Positions 17,977 to 26,178 of a DNA stretch of 28,881 nucleotides are shown piece after piece. A model generated the notes under the pieces. That model was given only the letters and a program-made list of their open reading frames with translations, made no database searches and was not told the origin of the DNA. The stretch is taken from assembly GCA_027972325.1 (NCBI GenBank), contig JAPMOS010000320.1, forward strand, positions 1 through 28,881, given 5' to 3'. A program made the translations under genes and the position numbers. Numbering within the stretch: the stretch's first letter is position 1; each line of letters opens with the position of its first letter. This DNA comes from Paratrimastix pyriformis (lineage: Eukaryota > Preaxostyla > Paratrimastigidae).

Positions 17977-19236
17977 ATGGACAGGCCTATCGCCGAAGAG
18001 TACAACGAAGAGTGGAGCAAACAGATACGTGAGCATGGGTGGGATTGGATGACTGCCGAAGAGAAGCTTGGTCACCGCATCTCACTCAACCTTTACCGTC
18101 AACTCGCGACAGGGAAGCGCGACTACATGACGAATCCAGAGGCTGTCGCCGTTCTCGCGATGATGGAGACGTCGTTTCGTGAATATACCAGAGCTATGGC
18201 TGAGTATCGAGAGGCGCAAGCGCAGTGGTCCGCCAACGAGACCCATCTCAACGAATCGATTGAGAGCTTTCAGTACGCGTTCAGTCGTAACAAGGCAGTC
18301 GAAGTGCCGAAGGGCGCAGATCGCACGCTTGAGCGTTACAACCGCTACAATGAGTTGGAGTTCCTGATGTACGGCACGCAGCCTTCCCGTATCGGATCAC
18401 GTTTCTGGACCACGGTGGACGTCAATGCGTGGTTCATGACGTTTTATCAGTATCCCAACAACGCCGCGATCGTACGCTTCTACAGCGAGCTGGCCGCGCA
18501 TCAATCACCACCCGTCAAGCCAGAGCCCATCAGCTTTGGTAACGTCTTCTTCAACACGCAAACGATCGATGTGAGCATTGTAGGAAACGGTTCTGTGAGT
18601 ATAGGCACGATGCAGCTCATCAACGCCAGCGACTCCATGTTCCAAGTTCAGACACTCGCCACTATGACGGCGCAAGAGCGTGCAGTAACCAGTGAGACCG
18701 CGCGATATTACACAGCGCTACGTCACATTGCGGAAGTGCAGAATGATCATCGCATGTCGCTGCAGGCTGAGGCAAAGACGATGGCACAACGGACGGCCGA
18801 GCTGCGTCAGATGAAGGCAACCTACTCACTGCTGTCCGATTTGGGTTCTGCTGAAAAGCGTTACCGCATGACGCTTCCCGAGTATGACCGCGAGATCAAG
18901 TTCATATCGGAGACGGAGGCATCGCAGCGTGACCTGGAGCGAATTATGTTGCATCTTCATGAGAGCATTGAGTACGACAGCGCGCAGCTGACTGAGAGTG
19001 TGAAGGCATTCGAAACGCGCAAGACGCAGTTTGACCAGTTGATTAACTCGCAACTCACAACCGAAAACACGTACCATTACGAAGCGCTGCGACGTATCTC
19101 AAGCGAACCCACTCCGGCGCCGACTCCTGCACCTGTTATCACACCTGTCGTCGACCCACCTGCACCAGGGCACACTTTCAACAAGCCTCTCATCGCTTCA
19201 GTCGCCACCGTACTCGGCTTGCTGATGATCGCGTAA
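17977..19236 (+). CDS. Tail-anchored coiled-coil virion protein (unrecognised)
   Basis: This 419-residue protein starts MDRPIAEEYNEEWSKQIREH at ATG 17977, preceded by a T-rich tract (AGCTTTTTTATGCTGCCGAAATG). The N-terminal helical region is followed by a central strand-rich part (ISFGNVFFNTQTIDVSIVGN). A long coiled coil comes next (MSLQAEAKTMAQRTAELRQM ... TESVKAFETRKTQFDQLINS). A Pro/Thr linker (EPTPAPTPAPVITPVVDPP) leads to a final hydrophobic anchor (LIASVATVLGLLMIA). The layout is that of a tail-anchored surface or spike-stalk protein. It is followed 43 bp later by the second fibre-like gene, so the two may be co-expressed. The frame looks whole. No family is recognised. Confidence 0.65.
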   Translation: MDRPIAEEYNEEWSKQIREHGWDWMTAEEKLGHRISLNLYRQLATGKRDYMTNPEAVAVLAMMETSFREYTRAMAEYREAQAQWSANETHLNESIESFQYAFSRNKAVEVPKGADRTLERYNRYNELEFLMYGTQPSRIGSRFWTTVDVNAWFMTFYQYPNNAAIVRFYSELAAHQSPPVKPEPISFGNVFFNTQTIDVSIVGNGSVSIGTMQLINASDSMFQVQTLATMTAQERAVTSETARYYTALRHIAEVQNDHRMSLQAEAKTMAQRTAELRQMKATYSLLSDLGSAEKRYRMTLPEYDREIKFISETEASQRDLERIMLHLHESIEYDSAQLTESVKAFETRKTQFDQLINSQLTTENTYHYEALRRISSEPTPAPTPAPVITPVVDPPAPGHTFNKPLIASVATVLGLLMIA

Positions 19237-19279
19237 ACGGCACAGTGTCGCGAAGCCACCTATTTTTTGTCGTCGCTAA

Positions 19280-20715
19280 ATGGCTGACTCAAGCACTAGT
19301 ATTCAAGCTGCGCAGCTCGTTCTCTGTCCTGGAGCATCAACTGCGCAAATCACAACAAGTAGCAACAACCCGGTCAAGTTTCCATCTGGGGCTATCGTGT
19401 CATCGCTTTCCGTTACGGGCGCGTCGGACTTTGTGGGTGATGTTGTGTTTCATGGTAACATCGCGCTCTCACAAGCACCAACAATGGACCTCAAGCTGCG
19501 GCAACTCACTGACGTCTCAATCGCTGCTGACGACACCACTGATAAGCGGTTGATGCGTTACAGCGCGACACTGGGCAGATGGGTTGCTGATATCACGTAC
19601 GACGAAGCTGCCTCGTCGGGCACGGTCGTGAAGCGGACGGCAAACGGTACAATCAACGCGGCGGTGATCAATGCGTCGGGATCGCTTGTTGCGGACACGG
19701 TTTCTGAACGTACGGCCGACCATGGCGTGAATGTGGATGGGGTGACGATGCGTGACGGGATGGTGAACGCATCAAAGCTCGTGACTGCTACCGTGGAGAC
19801 AACAACGCCTTCTCTTACTGACCTGAACTTGAACGGCGTTACGGTGCGCGGAGGCAACCTCACTGCGCAAACTCTGAGACTGAGCGGGCTTGCTTCAGGA
19901 GACGTTTATAGCACGAATGGCGCCATCACTGTCGTTGCTAATCGCGATCGCACCGGCTTCGAGTCGTTCGACAACACGCCAGGTTATGCATTCGACGCGT
20001 CTTATCACCTCGCCGTTGAGAGCGGTACAGGATGGGTTGCCGGTAAGCGTTTCGCGTGGACTCCTGCTGTACTGAACACTGATACGACCGTCGGTACTCC
20101 AACGCATCTCACAGTTGGAAGTGATGGGGCTCTCGCGATTACGGGTGATGATTCTGATTCGATATGGACGGGCAGCGTCGTGCTGCTCACCTTCCTACAC
20201 ACGGCGGCGCGGAGCTACGTGTCGAACGACTATCTCACGACGGTTGATACGAGCCCTCTCTGTATGACCGCGCTAGATCACGCAGTAGGGACGACGCTTT
20301 CACCCGACTTCGCAGCCACGCTAACGGGAACGCAACTCGCGCTCTCGCCGTATCCCTTTCGTACCGCGGCATCACAATCAAGTCTGCGGCAATCACTAAC
20401 GTTACCGAGATCCACAACTTTGCGTTCACCGGCGGTGTTTGGAGCGTGCCGCAGATTAGCACCAGCATTAGTGCGCGGACGAGCTCAGGCTCGCAAAGCA
20501 CAAACTACAGCGTACACCTACTCGGGTTGATGCCCTGCGCGACGGGTCCAATCGTTGTAGATATTTTGAGTCCTAATACGTTCACTTCCGCGCCCGAAGC
20601 GGCCATCTCCATTGATAACCGGGCGACAAGCATCCAGTTCGTTGGGTCGCTTGCCATGCTTCACGTCGTGCCGTTCATGTGGGTCATTGTTCCAGGGTTT
20701 CTGTGGACGCTATAG
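19280..20715 (+). pseudogene. Second fibre-like protein (fossil)
   Basis: It starts MADSSTSIQAAQLVLCPGAS at ATG 19280, in context TTTTTTGTCGTCGCTAAATG. The body is Ser/Thr/Val/Gly/Asn-rich with repeated short strands (VVKRTANGTINAAVINASGS, GVTVRGGNLTAQTLRLSGL), like fibre shafts. The 3' part encodes a globular-looking end (NYSVHLLGLMPCATGPIVVD ... VVPFMWVIVPGFLWTL). Unlike the left-arm fibre it has no S74 chaperone domain that I can see. It is the last recognisable viral gene before the right edge of the element. The gene is broken. A surface-attachment role is inferred from composition. Confidence 0.6.
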
Positions 20716-20947
20716 ACATTGAGATTTCTATAGAAAAAAGCCCGACGCTCTGGCCTCCGGGTTTTCGTGGACAGACCCTCCCCACTCGGCCTGTCTGTAG
20801 TGAGGGCCCGCGGGTTTTCATGAACAGACCCTCCCAAATCCTCCTTGCTTCACTTTCACCTTGCTTCACCCTGACGCACTTCCTCCTCCTTTTTTCGAGA
20901 GAAAACGTCGAGCCTCTAATTTCGGATCAAAAAGAGAACCAGATTCA
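20716..20947. other. Gene-free junction between viral element and host repeats
   Basis: No coding sequence is recognised. Two direct repeats of about 26 bp lie here: CCGGGTTTTCGTGGACAGAC (from about 20758) and GCGGGTTTTCATGAACAGAC (from about 20809), each followed by CCTCCC. The viral block must end in or just before this stretch, but no terminal repeat or target-site duplication can be verified without the left end. Confidence 0.45.
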
Positions 20948-22020
20948 TTACTCGTCTTCGTCTTCGTCTTCGCCTTGGGGGTTGGCGTTGTAGTCGTTGT
21001 TGCCAGTGTCGTCATCCGAATTTATCGCCGGCAAACCATTCATCTTCGTCATCATCGGCTACCGGCACGTTCTCGGGAAGGGGCACGGATTCTGGCACGG
21101 GTTCGGGCTCAGCCACAAGGACAGGAAGGGGCAGAGGAAGGGGCCCAGTTAAGAGGAAGTCCCAAAGGGTAGGAAGCTCGCGCGAGCAGGTGCTGGTGCG
21201 GAACTTGTGGCACTGAATCGACCAGTCATAGGTCTTCCGTTCGTCCGCGGAGAGAGGTATTCACGTTCGCAGGCCAGGAATACCTTGGGGAACTGTTCTC
21301 CGTAGTAGTCAGTGCGCTCCAACAGGGAACGGTCACGAAGAACCCCCTGAGGTAGAAGGGGTAAGAGCGTTCCCAGAGGACGATCTCATCGAGCCTCATC
21401 GGGACCTCGATGGGGTGGTCGATGTCGAATGCAGCCTCGGAATCAAGGAGCAGGGTAATGAGCAAGGCTCTTGCTGACAGGCCCCTGTAGGTCTGCGACG
21501 TATCAGAACAGCGTCCGCTGGTCAAGGAAAAAGGACGCCACCGAAAGCGAGAACCATCCGGGTGAGTACCTTGTGCAACTCAACACAGATGGGAGCGGAG
21601 AAATGGTACTCAGTCAACGGCTTCAAAAAGTGAACGGGGACGATGAGGCCGGGATTCAGATGATTCGCGTTCGGGAACCAACTTGCCAGCAGCTTGGGAA
21701 GATCCGTTCGTAAAAGCCTGTCGGCCAGGGTGCACCTCGGTCTTGTCCTCCGGTTGAAAGAAGTCGTAGGTCCTGGAGGAGAGGCATGAAAACCCACAAC
21801 ATCAGGGAAACAGTAAACAGACCGGAGGAGCCAGGGGAAACGTAGGGGGGCTTGTCTGGATCAAAGAGGGCTCAGGAAGGGGCTCAGGAAGGGGCTCAGG
21901 AAGGGGCTCAGGGCAGGAAGGGGCTCAGGAAGGGGCTCAGGAAGGGGCTCTGGAAGGTCCTCAGGAAGGGCTCAGAAGGGGCTCAGGAAGGGGCTCAGGA
22001 AGGGACCAGCTCAGGAAGAG
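20948..22020 (-). pseudogene. Copy 1 of a tandemly duplicated host gene family (degraded)
   Basis: This is a host-type gene, read right to left. A proline-rich repetitive exon corresponds to the 12-bp GGCTCAGGAAGG minisatellite (PEPLPE-type on the minus strand). A 50-nt GT-AG intron follows at 21773-21822 (donor GTCTGTTT, acceptor CTCCTCCAG). The conserved exon reads TYDFFQPEDKTEV, LPKLLASWFPNANHLNPGLI, VPVHFLKPLTEYHFSAPICV, LLLDSEAAFDIDHPIEVPMR and KTYDWSIQCHKFRTSTCSRE. It ends in an acidic tail: GEDEDEDE then stop at 20948-20950 in one frame, or DKFG then stop at 21012-21014 in another. Aligned with copy 2, the conserved exon needs several frame changes (around 21520, around 21700 and near 21250), so it is probably a pseudogene. 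Function is unknown. Confidence 0.55.
21868..22012. repeat. 12-bp minisatellite (GGCTCAGGAAGG)
   Basis: About ten imperfect tandem copies of GGCTCAGGAAGG run here, with interruptions such as GGGCAGGAAGG and CTCTGGAAGGTC. On the minus strand the unit translates as Pro-Glu-Pro-Leu, matching the Pro/Glu-rich exon of the neighbouring gene copy, so the array is probably expanded coding sequence. Confidence 0.75.
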
Positions 22021-22390
22021 GCCAGCATGGCATGACTTGCGTGCTTCCTCTGCATTTTGGCGGTTTCATGCGGGATACTCCAGGGGGTAACAGCCACTCT
22101 TTTCAAAACCAGGAAGTTCAAAATCAGACACAAGGAAAGCACTATTTCTCACGCCATCTCTGTTTTGTTCCCCTTGTAGGACGAACTACGGCTGGCACAC
22201 GCTCTTCTCGGTGAACGGACCCACGCTGACGGGTTCCGCACAAGATAAAAGTTATGGTCGAACAATAGATCAACGGTCTTCTCGATGCGACTAGGCTCCA
22301 GGGGGTAATAGCCACTCTTTTCAAAAACAGGGACACATGGAAAGCGGGAAGAAGGTGGCGGAGAGATAGAGACAAAAAGTCTCGGGTTGT
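22021..22390. other. Spacer between the two gene copies, with a direct repeat
   Basis: I see no convincing gene. A 30-odd bp direct repeat occurs at about 22079 and 22299; both begin CAGGGGGTAA, then C/T, then AGCCACTCTTTTCAAAA. The repeats lie 220 bp apart, suggesting local duplication of the gene's downstream flank. Confidence 0.5.
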
Positions 22391-24453
22391 TTATGCGTTC
22401 CCAGTGAACTTGAAGAGACAGTCCCAATGGGCCGGAATCTCGCGGTAGCAGGTGTTGGTGCGGAACTTGTGGCACTGAATCGACCAGTCATAGGTCTTCC
22501 GTTCGTCTTCGGAGAGCGAGGTATTCACGTTCGCAAGCCTGGAATACCTTGGGGAACTGTTCTCCGTAGTAGTCAGTGAGTTCCAACATGGAACGGTCAT
22601 GAAAAACCTCCTTGACGTAGAAGGGGAAAGTGCGTTCCCAGAGGGCAAGCTCATCCAGCCTCATGTGGCCATCGACGGCACGGTCGACGCCGAATGCAGC
22701 CTCGGAATCCAGACACACAAGAATCATCAAGGCTCTTGAAGTCAGGAACTGGTAGGTCTTGTCGATATCAGCACTTTGACCGCAGGTCATCGAAAACAGG
22801 ATTTTTCCGAAGGTGAGTCCCAACCGGTTAAGTACCTTGTGCAACTCAACACAGATGGCACCGGAGAGTCGGTACTCAGCCATGGTCTCGAAAAAATGAA
22901 CAGGGACGATGAGACCGCGATTCAGATGGTTTGTGCTCGGGAACCAACTTGCCAGCAGCTTGGGAAAGATCCGTTCGTAAAATGCCTGTCGAGTGAGTTT
23001 CAACACTTCCTTTGTCTCCGATTGCCAGACGAGGTAGATCCTGGAGGAGAGGTTTTAAGGAACCCACAAGAGGTAAAACAGAAAACAGACCGATTGAGGG
23101 GCGGGGGCGGTGTTCGACGACGACAGAGGCTGATGAGGACTCGAAGTTGTGGGAGGGACTGATGACGTGGAACTCGTGGCGGTGCGGGCGTTCTGGGAGG
23201 CACGGAAGCTCGATCCGGAGCCACTGCTGGAGGCTTTGCAGTCGTGCTCGTGGCGGTGACCGGGGCTGCGTGGGGTTCTGGGAGGCACGGAAGCCCGACC
23301 CGGAGCCACTGCTGGAGGCGTGGCAGTCGTGCTCGTGGCGGTGACCGGGGCTGCACGTGGGGTTCTGGGAGGCACGGAAGCCCGACCCGGAGCCACTGCT
23401 GGAGGCGTGGCAGTAGTGCTCGTGGCGGTGACCGGGGCTGCACGTGAGGCGGAGGACGCGACAGGGGCTGCACGTGGGGTTCTGGAAGGCACGGATGCCG
23501 GAGGCGGAGGCGTCTTGAGAGCAACGATTGAACCAGCAGCCGGCGGCGGCGGTGAACGCTGGGTTGCCAGGATCGATGTCGGGGAACGGGAGCGGACCTC
23601 TTGATAGCCGGGGGCCTGTGCTGGCGTCTTGGGCGGGATGGAGTCGGGCAGTTTCTTGGGAGGCGAACCCGCCCTCGGTTTCGGAGGAGGGGCGACGACG
23701 ACGGAGGGGCGGTCCGGCGTTGGGGGCTGCTTTGAGGGCGTCGGAGGAGGGGCTGCGGTCTGCTCGGGTTCGGGGGTCAGCTCAGGTTCGGCGGGCTGCT
23801 CGGCTTCGGCGAGCTGCTCGGGTTCACCAGGGACGGACTGCTCGGCGGCTTCCGGTTCTGTGCCGGTTTGCTGTAGTTCGGACTGCGCCGGTTCGGGTTC
23901 TGAGGGTTCTGCGGGTTCGGTGGTGGTGGCCTGCACAGGGTCGGAGGTAGTCACCTCGGGTTCAGTTGTGGTGGTCTCCAAAGGTTCGATGGTTATCTGC
24001 TCAGGCACGGGCTCGGTGGTCTGCTCTGGCACGGTGGTCTGCTCAGGCTCAGGGGTCTCCTCGGGCTCGGCGGTGGGCGGCTCGGGTAGCACGCTCGCCC
24101 GCGCATGTTCGCTGCTGGAAGAATGCTCGGCTGATGGAATGAAGACGACTGGGTGATGTTGATCGGCATCTTGGCTGGCATGTTGGATCTCCTCTTGTTC
24201 CTGTTCGGTCGCCTCGTGTTCCTGGCTGGCGCGTTGGGTCTCCTCTTGCTCAGCTTCATCTTCGGTGACAGTGTCCAGGCGAAGAGGCGAGGCCGGCGCT
24301 GCATCGGCGGCGGATGACTTGGGTTCAGCGCGCACGTTTCCTCGAATGGCCTCGCGGTTCCTCCTCCGAGGAGTCATCCCGCGAGTGACGAGGAGTCGGG
24401 TAACGGCGGCCGCTGCGCGTCTCACGAAGTTCCTGAGTGCTTTCCTTGGGCAT
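22391..24453 (-). CDS. Copy 2 of tandem host gene: Pro/Glu-rich exon plus conserved C-terminal exon
   Basis: The likely start is ATG 24453 (MPKESTQELRETRSGRRYPT); the longer in-frame alternative would start at TTG. The first exon continues acidic and repetitive (EPEQTTVPEQTTEPVPEQ) and then basic/Pro-rich, with a tandem about 87-bp repeat. A 50-nt intron lies at 23041-23090 (GTCTGTTT...CTCCTCCAG). The last exon has QAFYERIFPKLLASWFPSTN, LSGAICVELHKVLNRLGLTF, LDSEAAFGVDRAVDGHMRLD, WERTFPFYVKEVFHDRSMLE and KTYDWSIQCHKFRTNTCYRE. The frame changes near 24330-24350, within the repetitive exon, and again near 22500, so this copy too is damaged or the assembly has indels. No known family is recognised; no membrane segment or catalytic motif is visible. 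Confidence 0.5.
23228..23500. repeat. ~87-bp tandem repeat in the Pro-rich exon
   Basis: About three copies of a unit containing GGTTCTGGGAGGCACGGAAG, CCCGACCCGGAGCCACTGCT and GTGCTCGTGGCGGTGACCGG run in tandem, nearly identical in the last two and more diverged at the outer edges. On the minus strand the unit encodes AAPVTATSTTATPPAVAPGR followed by ASVPPRTPR. The unit length is a multiple of three, so coding can be kept. Confidence 0.7.
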
Positions 24454-24485
24454 TTTGGCGGGATCAAGTGTGGCTATTACACAAG

Positions 24486-26165
24486 GTTAGAGCCACTAAA
24501 CCATCAAATGTTTGTCGGGGGTACTAAAATCCATACCGGCGGTATGGATTTTCAATAGAAATCGAATTTTTCGAGGTGGTGTTCTGACATCATCCCAAGT
24601 GTTTTTTTGGTGTAACTCATCGATTTGCATCATCAGAACCCGTATCACGATGTTTGTCGGGGGTACTAAAATCCATACCGGCGGTATGGATTTTCAATAG
24701 AAATCGAATTTTTCGGTGGTGTTCTGACATCATCCCAAGTGTTTTTCGATGAAACTCATCGATTTGCATCATCAGAACCGGTATCGCGATGTTTGTCGGG
24801 GTACTAAAATCCATACCGGCGGTATGGATTTTCAATAGAAATCGAATTTTTCGAGGTGGTGTTCTGACATCATCCCAAGTGTTTTTTTGGTGTAACTCAT
24901 CGATTTGCATCATCAGAACCCGTATCACGATGTTTGTCGGGGGTACTAAAATCCATACCGGCGGTATGGATTTTCAATAGAAATCGAATTTTTCGAGGTG
25001 GTGTTCTGACATCATCCCAAGTGAATTTTCGATGAAACTCATCGATTTACATCATCAGAACCGGTATCGCGATGTTTGTCGGGGGTACTAAAATCCATAC
25101 CGGCGGTATGGATTTTCAATAGAAATCGAATTTTCGAGGTGGTGTTCTGACATCATCCCAAGTGTTTTTCGATGAAACTCATCGATTTGCATCATCAGAA
25201 CCGGTATCGCGATGTTTGTCGGGGGTACTAAAATCCATACCGGCGGTATGGATTTTCAATAGAAATCGAATTTTTCGAGGTGGTGTTCTGACATCATCCC
25301 AAGTGTTTTTTCGATGAAACTCATCGATTTGCATCATCAGAACCGGTATCGCGATGTTTGTCGGGGGTACTAAAATCCATACCGGCGGTATGGATTTTCA
25401 ATAGAAATCGAATTTTTCGAGGTGGTGTTCTGACATCATCCCAAGTGTTTTTTTGGTGTAACTCATCGATTTGCATCATCAGAACCGGTATCGCGATGTT
25501 TGTCGGGTACTAAAATCCATACCGGCGGTATGGATTTTCAATAAATCGAATTTTTCGAGGTGGTGTTCTGACATCATCCCAAGTGTTTTTTTGGTGGAAC
25601 TCATCGATTTGCATCATCAGAACCGGTATCGCGATGTTTGTCGGGGGTACTAAAATCCATACCGGCGGTATGGATTTTCAATAGAAATCGAATTTTTCGA
25701 GGTGGTGTTCTGACATCATCCCAAGTGTTTTTGGATGTAACTCATCGATTTGCATCATCAGAACCGGTATCGCGATGTTTGTCGGGGGTACTAAAATCCA
25801 TACCGGCGGTATGGATTTTCAATAGAAATCGAATTTTCGAGGTGGTGTTCTGACATCATCCCAAGTGTTTTCGATGAAACTCATCGATTTGCATCATCAG
25901 AACCCGTATCGCGATGTTTGTCGGGGGTACTAAAATCCATACCGGCGGTATGGATTTTCAATAGAAATCGAATTTTTCGAGGTGGTGTTCCGACATGACC
26001 CAAAGGGTTTTTTTGGTGTAACTCATCGATTTGCATCATCAGAACCCGTATCACGATGTTTGTCGGGGGTACTAAAATCCATACCGGCGGTATGGATTTT
26101 CAATAGAAATCGAATTTTCGAGGTGGTGTTCTGACATCGAATTTTTCGAGGTGGTGGTGTTCTCA
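24486..26165. repeat. Satellite array: twelve ~141-bp units with palindromic core
   Basis: Twelve copies start-to-start 138-143 bp apart; the CCATACCGG core occurs at about 24531, 24673, 24811, 24953, 25094, 25234, 25377, 25517, 25657, 25798, 25937 and 26079. Each unit carries AAAATCCATACC-GGC-GGTATGGATTTT, a perfect palindrome with 12-bp arms. Half the units also contain TCGATGA-aac-TCATCGA, a second short palindrome; the others have GGTGTAACTCATCGA at that place. The short open frames inside are repeat artefacts. The array sits between two host genes, and its right edge is disrupted by a partial repeat of the CGAATTTTTCGAGGTGGTG segment. Confidence 0.95.
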
Positions 26166-26178
26166 TTCAACTCGCGAG

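Larger units (their letters stand above)
1..20740. mobile_element. Fossil Polinton-like (DJR-capsid) virus, left end outside window
   Basis: One contiguous block holds a double-jelly-roll major capsid protein, FtsK/HerA-type packaging ATPase, tyrosine recombinase, family-B polymerase, primase-helicase, two fibre-like proteins and several tail-anchored or myristoylated membrane proteins. This gene set defines an integrated Polinton-like or related virus. The left arm is entirely minus strand; the right part has both polarities. The right edge is placed just after the second fibre-like gene, where viral coding ends and host-type repeats begin. No terminal inverted repeat can be tested because the left end is missing. 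The element is broken, with about a dozen or more breaks concentrated in replication, integration and fibre genes, while capsid, ATPase and several membrane-protein genes look whole. That mixture suggests a fairly young fossil, although base-level assembly error could add to apparent decay. Confidence 0.88.

Noticed and set aside
20861-21172. Plus-strand frame with VVVVASVVIRIYRR that looks like a membrane protein
   Set aside because: It is the antisense of the acidic C-terminal tail (GEDEDEDE, DDDEDE) of the minus-strand gene copy.
23629-24156. Plus-strand Gly/Ser/Val/Cys-rich open frame
   Set aside because: It is the antisense shadow of the Pro/Glu/Thr-rich exon; its composition is explained by the opposite-strand repeats.
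24512-25853. Several 60-100-residue open frames encoding VLKSIPAVWIFNRNRIF-type peptides
   Set aside because: They recur with each satellite unit and are simple consequences of the repeat.
24486-26165. Regular repeats that could suggest a CRISPR array
   Set aside because: Units are about 141 bp and nearly identical throughout, with no unique spacers and no cas genes; it is a satellite in a eukaryotic genome.
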